From positions 1-64,000 of the forward strand of contig CAKTNW010000007.1 in assembly GCA_934589145.1 (NCBI GenBank): DNA of 64,000 nucleotides, written 5' to 3'. Below, piece after piece: positions 33,677-42,723 of the stretch. Position 1 is the stretch's first letter; every line of letters begins with the position of its first letter. The position numbers and the translations under genes are program-made. Origin of the DNA: an uncultured Oscillospiraceae bacterium. GTDB lineage: Bacteria; Bacillota; Clostridia; Oscillospirales; Oscillospiraceae. Below the pieces are notes generated by a model. The model was not told the DNA's origin. It saw only the letters and a list, made by a program, of their open reading frames with translations, and did no database searches.

Positions 33677-33686
33677 AAAGGTGTAA

Positions 33687-33708
33687 AAAATGTAATCCAT
33701 TACATTTT
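33687..33708. promoter_or_regulatory. Operator palindrome of the LacI-family regulator
   Basis: AAAATGTAAT and ATTACATTTT are perfect 10-bp arms around CC. The site starts about 10 nt after the -10 box, where a bound repressor would block transcription. Autoregulation is inferred. Confidence 0.75.
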
Positions 33709-33733
33709 CAACCGAGGAAACGGAGGCTCCCGC

Positions 33734-34744
33734 ATGGTAACGATCGGCGAGGTGGCAAAATATGCGGGGGTTTCGGTGGCAACAGTGTCCAGGGTGCTCA
33801 ACAGCAGCGAGTCGGTAAAGGCGGCCACGGCCCAGCGGGTGATGGCGGCCATCCGGGCGCTGGACTACGTTCCCAATCAGTCGGCCCGGAACCTGCGCCG
33901 CAGCGAGAGCCGGGTGATCCTGACCCTGGCCCCCAACTTTTCCAACCCCTACTACTCCAGCATCCTGACCGGCATCGGCGACCTGGCCCACCACAGCGAG
34001 TACAGCGTGCTGATCTGCAACACCGGCGGCCAGCCGGAGAATGAGGAGCGCTTTCTGAAGATGCTGGACGCCCACCGGGCCGACGGTGCCATCTTCCTGG
34101 GCTGCCGGAAGGACAGCCAATGGCTCAGCGGCTATGCCGAGCGCTATCCCATCGTCCAGTGCTGCGAGTATGTCCCGGAGCTGGAGCAGCCCACCGTGTC
34201 CATCGACAACTACGCCGCCGCCGCGGAGACGGTGCGCTACCTGATCCGTCAGGGCCACCGCCGCATCGCCATGCTCAGCGCGGACAACGCCTTTATCTCC
34301 ACCCAACTGCGCCGCCGCGGATACGAGGATGTCCTGCGGGAGGCGGGCCTTCCCTGCGGCGAAGAGCTGATCGCCATGGCCGACGCGGATTACTCCTACG
34401 GCTCCGGCCTTGCCGCGGCGGAAAAGCTGCTGCAGACCCAGCCCCGGCCCACCGCCGTGTGCTGCGTGTCGGACATCCTGGCCCTCAGCGTCATCTCCCG
34501 TGCCCACGACATGGGGCTGCGGGTGCCGGAGGATCTGTCGGTGACCGGCTTTGACGACGTGGATTACACCACCATGTTCCACCCCCACCTGACCACGGTG
34601 GCCCAGCCCTGCTATGAGATGGGCCAGGTGAGCCTGGAGATCCTGCTGCGGATGCTGCGGGGGGAGCAGGTATCCCATACGCGGACATTTTTACCCCATA
34701 AACTGGTGCTGCGGGAATCCGTCGCGGCACATCACGAATCATAA
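33734..34744 (+). CDS. LacI-family transcriptional regulator
   Basis: A 336-residue repressor. The N-terminal LacI HTH and hinge (MVTIGEVAKYAGVSVATVSR, ARNLRR) are followed by a periplasmic-binding-protein-like sensor domain (about 60-330; FSNPYYSSIL, DNYAAA, SVTGFDDVDYTTM). It sits between the divergent isomerase and the dehydrogenase/ABC genes and presumably controls both. The ATG at 33734 follows CGGAGG. Confidence 0.94.
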   Translation: MVTIGEVAKYAGVSVATVSRVLNSSESVKAATAQRVMAAIRALDYVPNQSARNLRRSESRVILTLAPNFSNPYYSSILTGIGDLAHHSEYSVLICNTGGQPENEERFLKMLDAHRADGAIFLGCRKDSQWLSGYAERYPIVQCCEYVPELEQPTVSIDNYAAAAETVRYLIRQGHRRIAMLSADNAFISTQLRRRGYEDVLREAGLPCGEELIAMADADYSYGSGLAAAEKLLQTQPRPTAVCCVSDILALSVISRAHDMGLRVPEDLSVTGFDDVDYTTMFHPHLTTVAQPCYEMGQVSLEILLRMLRGEQVSHTRTFLPHKLVLRESVAAHHES

Positions 34745-34762
34745 AACGAAGGAGAAACGAAC

Positions 34763-35800
34763 ATGTTGAGAGTTGGCGTCATCGGCTGCGGCTCCATTGC
34801 CAAGCAGCGTCACGGGTATGAATACTTCCACAACAGCGCCGTGGAGATCAAGGGCTTCTACGACCTGATCCCCGAGCGTGCCCAGGCTCTGGTGGATCTG
34901 TACGGCGGCAAGGTGTACGCCGGTGTGGACGAGCTGCTGGCCGATCCTGAGATCGACGCCGTCTCCGTCTGCATGGCCAACGCCTTCCATGCCGAGATCA
35001 GCATCAAGGCCCTGAAGGCCGGCAAGCACGTCCTGTGCGAAAAGCCCATGGCCGTCTCCCTGGAGGAGTGCGAGGCCATGGTGGCCGCCGCCAAGGAGAG
35101 CGGCAAGCGCCTGATGATCGGCCATAACCAGCGTCTGGCCCCCGCCCATAAGAAGGCCAAGGAGATCCTCTCCTCCGGCGCCATGGGCCGCGTCATCACC
35201 TTCCAGACCACCTTCGGCCACAAGGGCCCCGAGATGTGGAGCATGGACAAGAGCGCCAACACCTGGTTCTTCAAGAAGGCCAGCGCCTCCTTCGGCTCCA
35301 TGGCCGACCTGGGCATCCACAAGATCGACCTGATGCGCTATCTCATCGGCGCCGAGATCACCTCTGTCTACTCCAATATGAAGGTGCTGGACAAGAAGTT
35401 CCCCGACGGCACCCCCATCGAGGTGGACGACAACTCCGTGGAGGTGCTGACCTTCGCCAACGGCGCCATGGGTACCGTCACCACAAGCTGGACCCACTAC
35501 GGCGAAGAGTGCAACGCCACCACCCTGTTCTGCGAAAAGGGCATCATGAAGCTCTACGCCGACCCCCAGTACTCCCTAAAGATCGTCAATGCCGACGGCA
35601 CCCAGGTGCTGTACGCCCTTGACCGGCTCCAGACCAACGACGATGCCCAGCAGGCGTCCTCCGGCGTCATCGACGAGTTCGTCGCCGCCGTGGAGGAGGG
35701 CCGCCCCAGCATCCTGGACGCCGAGGATATCGTCCGCTCCATGCGGGCCGTGTTCGCCTGCCTGCGCTCGGCGGAGGAGGAGAAGGCCGTGGCCCTGTAA
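34763..35800 (+). CDS. Gfo/Idh/MocA-family oxidoreductase
   Basis: A 345-residue NAD(P)-dependent sugar or cyclitol dehydrogenase. The Rossmann motif is GVIGCGSIAKQRH, the nicotinamide-loop motif HVLCEKPMAV (about 90-99) carries the conserved EKP lysine, and ADLGIHKIDLMRY holds the family's GIHxxD pair. AAGGAG precedes the start 18 bp after the regulator. It probably oxidises the transported sugar before isomerisation by the TIM-barrel enzyme. Confidence 0.92.
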   Translation: MLRVGVIGCGSIAKQRHGYEYFHNSAVEIKGFYDLIPERAQALVDLYGGKVYAGVDELLADPEIDAVSVCMANAFHAEISIKALKAGKHVLCEKPMAVSLEECEAMVAAAKESGKRLMIGHNQRLAPAHKKAKEILSSGAMGRVITFQTTFGHKGPEMWSMDKSANTWFFKKASASFGSMADLGIHKIDLMRYLIGAEITSVYSNMKVLDKKFPDGTPIEVDDNSVEVLTFANGAMGTVTTSWTHYGEECNATTLFCEKGIMKLYADPQYSLKIVNADGTQVLYALDRLQTNDDAQQASSGVIDEFVAAVEEGRPSILDAEDIVRSMRAVFACLRSAEEEKAVAL

Positions 35801-35873
35801 GGCCCGGCGGTAAAACCGATATAGTGCCTGTTCGCAGGTATTATATAATAAACATGTATTTGGAGGAAATTGC

Positions 35874-37004
35874 ATGAAAAAGATCATTGCGCTGATCCTG
35901 GCGATGGCAATGGCGCTGGCTCTGGTCGCTTGCGGCGGAGACAACACCACCCCCGATGCCCAGGACAATCAGACCCCTGCCGCCGGCAGCACCATCTACG
36001 TGATGGGCCCCACCCCCGACCACGGCTGGACCGCTCAGGCTGGTGCTTATGCCCAGGCTAAGTGCGACGAGATCACCGCTGCCGGTGAGTACAAGGCCGT
36101 CTACATGCCCGCTTCTTCCGGTGAGGAGCAGGTGGATCAGGTCAACACCATCATCGCCAACGGCGACGCCGCCATCGTGGTCATGATGGCTCTGGACGAT
36201 TCCGCCCAGGCCGGCCAGGAGGCTCTGTATGCCGAGGCCATCCCCTTCATCTCCTTCGACCGCATCATCGAGGCCACCGAGGCTTACGCTGTGCTGAACG
36301 CTTCCGGTGATAACTGGCAGTGCGGCCGCGGTATCGCCTACTGGCTGCAGAAGAACGGCATGAAGCCCGGCGACACCATCGTCACCCTGTACGGCGACAA
36401 CGGTACCGTCTGCTCCCGCCGCGCTGACGGCTTCAAGGAGTTCCTGACCGGTGCTGAGAAGTACACCGACAAGGCCCTGGGCCAGGACTTCGAGACCACC
36501 GAGGTGTGGGACGAGGCCGCTGTGGATGCCGCTCTGAACACCTATGCCACCGTCTGCGACTGGTCTGCCGATAAGGCCTATGACTACATGGAGCAGAAGA
36601 TGGAGGAGATCGTCGCTGCTGCCAAGGCCAACGGCGGCAACCTGTACATCTACTCCATGGACGATGAGATGACCTTCGGCGTCATGAACTACATCGAGAC
36701 CGCTTCCGACGCGCTGAAGGCCGATCTGGCAAGCCTGAACGTGTACATTTCCGCCATCGGCGGCATGCAGGAGCTGTATGATGTGATGGCCGACACCACC
36801 GAGGGCACCATCGCCAACACCTACTTCGACGACATGATGAGCATGTACTTCTCCCCCAAGATGATGCAGGATGTCATCGACAAGGGTCTGCAGTACCTGT
36901 CCGGCGACTGGACCTATGAGGTCGGCTCCGGTGAGTATCAGCCCACCTGGATCGTTGGCCGTGACAACGTCACCCAGTACGAGGGCTTCAAGGGCCACGC
37001 CTAA
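35874..37004 (+). CDS. Sugar ABC transporter substrate-binding lipoprotein
   Basis: A 376-residue protein with a lipoprotein signal (lipobox LVAC, Cys at about 20) and a type I periplasmic-binding fold (YVMGPTPDHGWTAQAGAY, VDQVNTIIANGDAAIVV, FDRIIEA). It belongs to the ribose/inositol-type (PBP1) cluster. It captures the sugar outside the membrane for the ATPase and permease encoded downstream. TTGGAGG is the ribosome site. Confidence 0.92.
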   Translation: MKKIIALILAMAMALALVACGGDNTTPDAQDNQTPAAGSTIYVMGPTPDHGWTAQAGAYAQAKCDEITAAGEYKAVYMPASSGEEQVDQVNTIIANGDAAIVVMMALDDSAQAGQEALYAEAIPFISFDRIIEATEAYAVLNASGDNWQCGRGIAYWLQKNGMKPGDTIVTLYGDNGTVCSRRADGFKEFLTGAEKYTDKALGQDFETTEVWDEAAVDAALNTYATVCDWSADKAYDYMEQKMEEIVAAAKANGGNLYIYSMDDEMTFGVMNYIETASDALKADLASLNVYISAIGGMQELYDVMADTTEGTIANTYFDDMMSMYFSPKMMQDVIDKGLQYLSGDWTYEVGSGEYQPTWIVGRDNVTQYEGFKGHA

Positions 37005-37112
37005 GCTGTAACGCGGCTCTGCCATTTGCGCGGGTGCAGGGGTTCACCCCCTGCACCCGCATTTCCAAAGGAGACGGCTACGTCTCCAACCTGAAGCGAG
37101 GAGACAGCATCT

Positions 37113-38612
37113 ATGAACATCCTTGAAATGAATCATGTTTCCAAGGCATTCGGCGGCTCCAAGGCCCTGTCCGACATCCACCTGACGGTGGAGGAGGGCG
37201 AGATCCACGCGCTGCTGGGCGAGAATGGCGCGGGCAAATCCACCCTGATGAACATTCTCACCGGCGTCATCCCCGCCGATGAGGGAAGCATTACCTTCTG
37301 CGGCAAGGACTACCCGGCACCCACCATCCACCAGATGGAGGCCGCCGGCATCGCCTTTGTCCACCAGGAACTGAACGTGATCAACGACCTGACGGTGGCG
37401 GACAACATCTTTCTCTGCCGCGAGCTGACCAGATTCGGCCTGCTGCGGGATAAGGAGCAGGTGGCCCGCGCCCGGCAGCTTTTTGAAGACCTGGGCGTGG
37501 ACATCGATCCCACCGCCATGGTCAGCGAACTGAAAACCAGCGAAAAGCAGCTTTTGGAGATCTGCCGCGCCCTGTATGCCGACGCGAAGCTGCTGATCCT
37601 GGACGAGCCCACCACGGCCCTGTCCAACAATGAGATCGACCATCTTTTCGGCATACTCAAAAAACTGAAAGCACAGGGGAAATCCTTCATCTTCATCTCC
37701 CACAAAATGCCGGAGATATTTGCCATCGCCGACCGCTATACGGTGCTGCGCAACGGTGAATTCATTTCCTCAGGTTATATAAAGGATACCAACCCCCACG
37801 CCATCACCTCCGACATGGTGGGCAGTACCTATGTGGACGCCGAGGTGTACGAGTCCCGTCCCCTGGGCGAACCGGTGCTGACGCTGAAGAGCCTCAGCGG
37901 CCACGGCTTCTCGGACATCGACATGACGGTGCGCAAGGGTGAGATCGTGGCCCTGACCGGCCTGGCGGGCTGCGGCGCCAGCGAGCTGCTGCAGACCCTG
38001 TTCGGCGCGCTTCCGATGGAGGGCGGCGAGATCCTGGTAAACGGAAAGCCCATCCACGGCCACTCCGTCAGGTTCATGAAGAACGGCGTGGGCATGCTGC
38101 CCGCCAACCGCAAGGAGAACTCCGTGGTGCCGGATATGAGCATCCTGGAGAACTTCTATCTGGCGGAGCACGAGGTGTCCCGCAACAAGCCCCTGATCCG
38201 GATGAAGGACGAGCTGAAGCGCTACGCCGATTATAAGGAGCTGCTGCACATCAAGGCCGAGGACAGCGCCCTGAATATCAGCTCTCTGTCCGGCGGCAAC
38301 CAGCAGAAGGTGTTCATCGCCCGCTGGCTGAACATCGGCGCCGACGTGCTGCTGTTCGACAACCCCACCCAGGGTGTGGACGTGGGCGCCAAGGCCGAGA
38401 TCTATAAGCTGATGCTCAGCTTCGCCAAAGAGGGCAAGGCGGTCATCTTCAACACCCTGGAGATCCCGGAGATCCAGAAGGTGGCCGACCGCTGCATCGT
38501 GTTCTATGAGGGGCACATCGCCAAGACATTCCAGCATTCCGAGGTCAACGAGCATGACGTGATGCTCTATTCCACCAACGCGGTGGATACGCATGTGGAG
38601 GTAGCAAGATGA
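37113..38612 (+). CDS. Sugar ABC transporter ATP-binding protein (RbsA/MglA type)
   Basis: A 499-residue protein with two fused nucleotide-binding domains. The first has Walker A GENGAGKST (about 38-46), a degenerate signature region LKTSEKQLLEI and Walker B LLILDEPTTAL. The second has a degenerate Walker A (LAGCGASELL) but intact signature LSGGNQQKV and Walker B VLLFDNPTQGVD, the normal pattern for this family. Its ATGA stop overlaps the permease start. Confidence 0.95.
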   Translation: MNILEMNHVSKAFGGSKALSDIHLTVEEGEIHALLGENGAGKSTLMNILTGVIPADEGSITFCGKDYPAPTIHQMEAAGIAFVHQELNVINDLTVADNIFLCRELTRFGLLRDKEQVARARQLFEDLGVDIDPTAMVSELKTSEKQLLEICRALYADAKLLILDEPTTALSNNEIDHLFGILKKLKAQGKSFIFISHKMPEIFAIADRYTVLRNGEFISSGYIKDTNPHAITSDMVGSTYVDAEVYESRPLGEPVLTLKSLSGHGFSDIDMTVRKGEIVALTGLAGCGASELLQTLFGALPMEGGEILVNGKPIHGHSVRFMKNGVGMLPANRKENSVVPDMSILENFYLAEHEVSRNKPLIRMKDELKRYADYKELLHIKAEDSALNISSLSGGNQQKVFIARWLNIGADVLLFDNPTQGVDVGAKAEIYKLMLSFAKEGKAVIFNTLEIPEIQKVADRCIVFYEGHIAKTFQHSEVNEHDVMLYSTNAVDTHVEVAR

Positions 38613-39715
38613 ACAAGAAAAACAGCTTCGGCACCGTTGCCGGAAGGATCTGGTCGCAGTACAGCTTTATCTTCGTGTTCCTGATCATCATGGTGGGCTA
38701 TGCCTTCACCATCCAGGCCAACGGCAACACCTTCAAGTGGAGCCATGTGGTGGCCGTCCTGGGCAGCCAGAATACCTGTATCGTGGGCTCCATGGCTCTG
38801 GGTATGGCGCTGGTCATCATCACCGGACAGATCGACCTGTCCATCGGCTCGGCCCTGGTGCTGTGCACCGGCGTCACCATCATGGTGTTCAACGTCACCA
38901 ACTCCATCCTGCTGATGATCCTGGCCGCCCTGGTCAGCGGCGCCCTGTGCGGCGCCATCAACGGCGTGCTGGCCGGCTGCGCCAAGATGCCCCCCTTCGT
39001 GGTCACCCTGGGCACCATGCTGATCTACCGCTCCATCACGCTGTCGGTGGTGCGCTCCATCGACCCGGCCATCAGCGGCTCCTCCTCCAGCCAGTTCGCC
39101 ATGATCAGTGACAACAGCAACTATGAGTTCCTGCGGATGAAGTTCGGCACCGGCAAGCTGTCTCTGGGCGCCTTCTCCATCCCCTACATCACCTTTGTGT
39201 TCGTGCTGATGGTGATTCTCTTCGTCCTGCTGGCCAACAAGACCAAGTACGGCAAGAGCGTCTACGCCGTGGGCTCCAATGAAAAGAGCGCCCGCCTGGC
39301 GGGCATCAACACCACCTGGGTCAAGGTGTCCGTGTTCATCATCACCGGCCTGATGGTGGGCGTGGCCAGTATCATCCAGGCCTGCAAGATCGGCAACGTG
39401 ACCCCCGCCTCCTCCGGCCAGAGCTATGAGATGTACGCCATCGCGGCGGTGGTCCTGGCGGGCGTCAATATGGCGGGCGGCCGCGGCAAGGTGTTCGGCG
39501 TGTTGTTCGGCGCCCTGTCCTATACCACCATCAACTTCATCATCGTGTCCATCCCCTCCCTCAGCGTGGATATCCAGGACACCTTCCAGGGTCTGGTGCT
39601 GATCATCGTCATCCTGATCCAGACCATCGGCCCCGTCATCAAGGAGAGCATCCAGCGGGCCAGAAAGCGCCGCCGCGCCGTCCCTGTCAGTGCAGAGGAA
39701 AATACGGTACAATAA
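38609..39715 (+). CDS. Sugar ABC transporter permease (RbsC type)
   Basis: A 368-residue membrane protein with eight to ten predicted helices and the family segments GQIDLSIGSALVL, GVLAGCAKMPPFVVTLGTM and YAVGSNEKSARLAGI. The gene overlaps the ATPase stop by 4 bp, so the two are translationally coupled. It forms the importer with the two preceding products. The convergent sigK gene follows across a shared terminator. Confidence 0.94.
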   Translation: MNKKNSFGTVAGRIWSQYSFIFVFLIIMVGYAFTIQANGNTFKWSHVVAVLGSQNTCIVGSMALGMALVIITGQIDLSIGSALVLCTGVTIMVFNVTNSILLMILAALVSGALCGAINGVLAGCAKMPPFVVTLGTMLIYRSITLSVVRSIDPAISGSSSSQFAMISDNSNYEFLRMKFGTGKLSLGAFSIPYITFVFVLMVILFVLLANKTKYGKSVYAVGSNEKSARLAGINTTWVKVSVFIITGLMVGVASIIQACKIGNVTPASSGQSYEMYAIAAVVLAGVNMAGGRGKVFGVLFGALSYTTINFIIVSIPSLSVDIQDTFQGLVLIIVILIQTIGPVIKESIQRARKRRRAVPVSAEENTVQ

Positions 39716-39764
39716 CGGTGCGTAAAAGGTACAATAACGCCCTTAATGTACCCCATAAACCCAT

Positions 39765-39796
39765 GAAAAAAGCCACCCGTCCGGGTGGCTTTTTTA
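39765..39796. terminator. Bidirectional terminator between the permease and sigK
   Basis: AAAAAAGCCACCC/GGGTGGCTTTTTT stem around GTCC, with A- and T-tracts on both sides. Confidence 0.9.
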
Positions 39797-39810
39797 CGTG
39801 GGGTGCCCAC

Positions 39811-40503
39811 TCACCAGTATTCCCGCAGCGCCTCCTCCAGCTTTCCCAGCGCCTTCTTCTCGATGCGGGAGACATAACTGCGGCTGATGTGATAGGCGGC
39901 AGCCACCTGCCGCTGGGTCTGGGGCACCCGGCCCTCCAGGCCGTAGCGGCGGCGGATGATGTCGGCCTCCCGCTCCGTCAGCCGCTCGGCCACCAGGCGG
40001 CGTACCAGCGCCCGGTCGTCCTTGTCCTGCAGGTCCTCCAGCATGGTGTCGCTTTTGCCCACCACGTCGCCGATGGACAGCTCCGCCCCGTCGCCGTCGG
40101 TCTCAATGGCCTCGTTGAGGGACACCTCCCCCTGCAGCTTCTTCGTCCGGCGGAAGTACATAAGGATTTCATTTTCAATGCATCGGCTTGCATACGTGGC
40201 CAGGCGGATGCCTTTGTCGGCGCGGAAGGTGTTCACCGCCTTGATGAGGCCGATGGTGCCGATGGAGATCAAGTCCTCCTGCTCCTCGGCCTGGGTGTAG
40301 TATTTTTTGATGATATGCGCCACAAGGCGCAGGTTCCGCTCCACCAGCACATTGCGGGCGTCCAGATCGCCCTGGGCACATCGGGACAGATATTCCTTTT
40401 CCTCCTCCGCCGTCAGCGGCTGGGGAAATGAGCCGCTGCTGCCGGCCAGATGCAGCGACCAGAACATGCTTTGGCACAACAGCAGCAGCGCCGCGTTCAG
40501 CAT
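39811..40503 (-). CDS. sigK: Sporulation sigma factor SigK
   Basis: A 230-residue sigma-70 factor of late mother-cell sporulation. It starts with a short hydrophobic pro-sequence (MLNAALLLLCQSMF), as in pro-sigma-K, which is removed by SpoIVFB. Region 2 (NLRLVAHIIKKYY...DLISIGTIGLIKAVNTF) and region 4 (QRQVAAAYHISRSYVSRIEKKAL) follow. The gene is intact, with no skin element. GGAGGGGAG precedes the ATG. SpoIVFB is not in the window. Confidence 0.93.
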   Translation of the reverse strand: MLNAALLLLCQSMFWSLHLAGSSGSFPQPLTAEEEKEYLSRCAQGDLDARNVLVERNLRLVAHIIKKYYTQAEEQEDLISIGTIGLIKAVNTFRADKGIRLATYASRCIENEILMYFRRTKKLQGEVSLNEAIETDGDGAELSIGDVVGKSDTMLEDLQDKDDRALVRRLVAERLTEREADIIRRRYGLEGRVPQTQRQVAAAYHISRSYVSRIEKKALGKLEEALREYW

Positions 40504-40563
40504 GACGCTCCCCTCCTTTCCTTGGTAAGGCTATGCACCCACGGGAAGTCCCTATACCGAAGA

Positions 40564-40604
40564 AAGACGTCAGCGGAGACGCATCGCGCCTCCGCTGACG
40601 TCTT
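40564..40604 (-). terminator. Terminator of the DUF4465 gene
   Basis: A 15-bp stem AAGACGTCAGCGGAG/CTCCGCTGACGTCTT is followed on the minus strand by TCTTCGG. The loop is 11 nt. Confidence 0.7.
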
Positions 40605-40630
40605 ATGAAAGGATTTGAAGAAAAGCTGAT

Positions 40631-42223
40631 TTATTTGCCGCGCTTCTTGCCGATGACCAGTGCGCCGCCGGTCAGGGACAGCAGGCTCATGGCCGCGTAC
40701 AGGGCGATGCCGGCGTCGCCGGTTTTACTGGACTGTACGTCCTTCTTGGCGGTGTCGGTCTTACTGTTGGTCTTGCCGTCCATCAGATCCTTATATATGT
40801 TAGGATCGTAGGTGGAACTGCCGCCGGAGGGCTTCGTGGGCTTATCCAGCTTGGGGATGCTCTCGGTTTTGGTGGCTTTGCACACGGTGCAGGTGAAGGT
40901 CATAACGCCTTCCTTCCGTGTGGTGGGTTTCTTCGTGACCACACCGTTATCCCAAGTGTGCCCGACGGCCTTGTCAGTGACAGTTTCACGGCTCATTTCC
41001 GCATTGCAGATGGTGCAGTAGACTACTTCGTCATGAGAGCCATCCTTGGTGCAGGTGGGCGCATTGACGTTCTCGGAAACAGCCTTGCCACCGATGTGCG
41101 CGCAGGTCACAGTGACGGCGCATTCCGCCTTTACATCGCCGCAGGATACGGTAATGGTGGCGGTGCCTTTCTTTATGGCGGTGACGGTGCCGTTCTCCAC
41201 GGTGGCGACCGTTTCGTCAGAGGAACTCCAGACCAGAGGATCGGTGGTGTCCTCCGGCGCGACTGTGGCGGTAAGGGTGGCGGCAGCGCCTTCGACCAGG
41301 GTCAGCGTTGTCTGATCCAGCGTCACGGCGGTGGCGGGGACAGCGGGCTTTTCAAACCGCACGGCTACATCGTCATAGGCGAAGTAGGCGGGCTGAGAGA
41401 AGCCGTAGCCGTTATCACTGGAGCCGGTGATGTTGAATTCGACCTTGATGACCTTGCCCAGACCGGACAGGTCGAATTTCGTCCAGTCCATGATAATGTT
41501 TTTGGGGCCGTTGCACAGGTAGATGCTGGCGTCTCCGGTTTTGGTGCCGTTAGCAGCGTAGCCGGTGGCGGTCAGCTTCACCCAGTCGGTGTCGTCGATC
41601 TTGGCCGTCAGGCCGTTGCCGTTGAGATAGCAGTTCAGGGCATAGCAGATGTTGTTGACATACATGTGGTCGACGACACGCTCCACGCCGTCGGCAAAAG
41701 CGAAGGAGGGCAGGATCTGGCTGTCCGTATAGCCGGAATTGTCCTTGTAGCCGAAATGCACGGCGAAGTTGTTGGAACCGTTGTGACCGCCGCCGGTGGT
41801 GGCGATCCCCGTGCCGGCCTCTTTGCTGTAAACGGTAAGCTGATTGTTGAAGTCACCGTATTGCTCGAAATTGCTGGAGGCGTAGTGGGAGATGGCGTGG
41901 CCGCCGCCCCAGTAGCAGTAGTTGTCCCAGCTCTTGGGCAGGGTGTGCTTCAGCTCCGTGTTGCCGGCGTCGTACCAGGTGTAAGCCTTGCTCTCGTCGG
42001 TGGTACCGGAGCCATCGGGATACAGCATAGCGCCGCCGTACTGGGGAGTGTCGATCAGGCTGCTCCAGTCAGCTTTTCCGGCGAAGTTGGTGCCGCCCTT
42101 GTAGTCGGTATCCTCGAAGGTCAGCACCCGCAGCTCGTAGTTTTCCGCCGCAAAGGCGGTGACGGGAAGCAGGGACACCGCCATCACCAGCACCAGCAGA
42201 AGCGAAGTGATTCGTTTCTTCAT
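40631..42223 (-). CDS. DUF4465/BIG2 surface protein under cobalamin riboswitch control
   Basis: A 530-residue secreted protein: signal peptide (to AFA-A26) and a DUF4465 beta-sandwich (about 28-285; VLTFEDTDYKGG, GGGHNGSNNFAVHFGY, DWTKFDLSGLGKVIKVEF, PAYFAYDDVAV). A BIG2 Ig-like domain (about 290-370) and Cys-rich repeats (CTICNAEM, CTVCKATK) follow. The C-terminal SSKTGD motif, membrane helix and KKRGK tail resemble a KTGD-type sorting signal. As I recall, DUF4465 proteins of Bacteroidetes lie in cobalamin-riboswitch loci and include B12 binders (BtuH type). With the riboswitch here, a surface B12-binding role is a good inference. Confidence 0.85.
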   Translation of the reverse strand: MKKRITSLLLVLVMAVSLLPVTAFAAENYELRVLTFEDTDYKGGTNFAGKADWSSLIDTPQYGGAMLYPDGSGTTDESKAYTWYDAGNTELKHTLPKSWDNYCYWGGGHAISHYASSNFEQYGDFNNQLTVYSKEAGTGIATTGGGHNGSNNFAVHFGYKDNSGYTDSQILPSFAFADGVERVVDHMYVNNICYALNCYLNGNGLTAKIDDTDWVKLTATGYAANGTKTGDASIYLCNGPKNIIMDWTKFDLSGLGKVIKVEFNITGSSDNGYGFSQPAYFAYDDVAVRFEKPAVPATAVTLDQTTLTLVEGAAATLTATVAPEDTTDPLVWSSSDETVATVENGTVTAIKKGTATITVSCGDVKAECAVTVTCAHIGGKAVSENVNAPTCTKDGSHDEVVYCTICNAEMSRETVTDKAVGHTWDNGVVTKKPTTRKEGVMTFTCTVCKATKTESIPKLDKPTKPSGGSSTYDPNIYKDLMDGKTNSKTDTAKKDVQSSKTGDAGIALYAAMSLLSLTGGALVIGKKRGK

Positions 42224-42424
42224 GTTGTGATCTTCCTTTCTCTTTTGTGATTTTTCTCTATATCGAAAGGCCGCCGTTGGAAGCGGCGACTTCGGTAGAC
42301 AGCTATAGGGGAGGGGAGACGATCCTGGCGGTTTTGCCGTAAGATGAGGATGGGCGGACGGGGCCGGCAAACCCCGTCCGCCTGTCTATGGGAAAGCTGC
42401 GGCTCTTCGCCGCGTTCGGCTTGC

Positions 42425-42464
42425 AAAAGAAAACGCGCACGGCCATTTCCCATGGCCATGCGCG
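42425..42464 (-). terminator. Second terminator in the riboswitch leader
   Basis: CGCGCATGGCCAT/ATGGCCGTGCGCG stem, then TTTTCTTTT on the minus strand. Confidence 0.75.
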
Positions 42465-42498
42465 AAAAAGAAACGCACGGCCAAAGCAGACCGTGCGT
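42465..42498 (-). terminator. First terminator in the riboswitch leader (expression platform)
   Basis: ACGCACGG/CCGTGCGT stem with a 10-nt loop, then TTCTTTTT on the minus strand, about 50 nt after the aptamer. Confidence 0.8.
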
Positions 42499-42547
42499 CG
42501 ATACACACTTTTCGCTTCGGCTTCGGGAATGGCGAAAGCCCAGGAAC

Positions 42548-42672
42548 AACGCATGACGTATCTGACTTATCCCCCCGTTTTGACACGGGGGGCATCACAG
42601 TGACCTTCTCGCGGGGCATCTCACCCCATTCCGCTGCCGGAAAGACCGGCACGCCGTCCTGTTATTCAATTC
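42548..42672 (-). promoter_or_regulatory. Cobalamin riboswitch
   Basis: On the minus strand the aptamer core reads GGGGTGAGATGCCCCGCG, then GTCACTGTGATG (around 42605-42592), a CCCCCCGT/ACGGGGGG hairpin, and AAGTCAGATACGTC (42569-42556, B12-box-like). These follow in the order of the cobalamin aptamer. It precedes two tandem terminators and the DUF4465 gene, so B12 binding would be expected to stop transcription. The remainder of 42224-42425 is untranslated leader with one further GC hairpin near 42353-42380. Confidence 0.82.
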
Positions 42673-42680
42673 ACAAATTC

Positions 42681-42709
42681 AATATAGCACACTGCACGGA
42701 GAATTGCAA
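42681..42709 (-). promoter_or_regulatory. Promoter of the riboswitch-DUF4465 transcript
   Basis: On the minus strand TTGCAA, 17 nt, TATATT, just upstream of the aptamer. Confidence 0.75.
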
Positions 42710-42723
42710 GAGGGAATTTGCGC

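Noticed and set aside
39711..39740. Direct repeat GGTACAATAACG beside the permease stop codon
   Set aside because: There are two short copies 17 bp apart with no symmetry, promoter or mobile context, so this is likely local slippage.
39811..40503. Possible sigK interruption (skin element)
   Set aside because: The frame is continuous from the pro-sequence through region 4.
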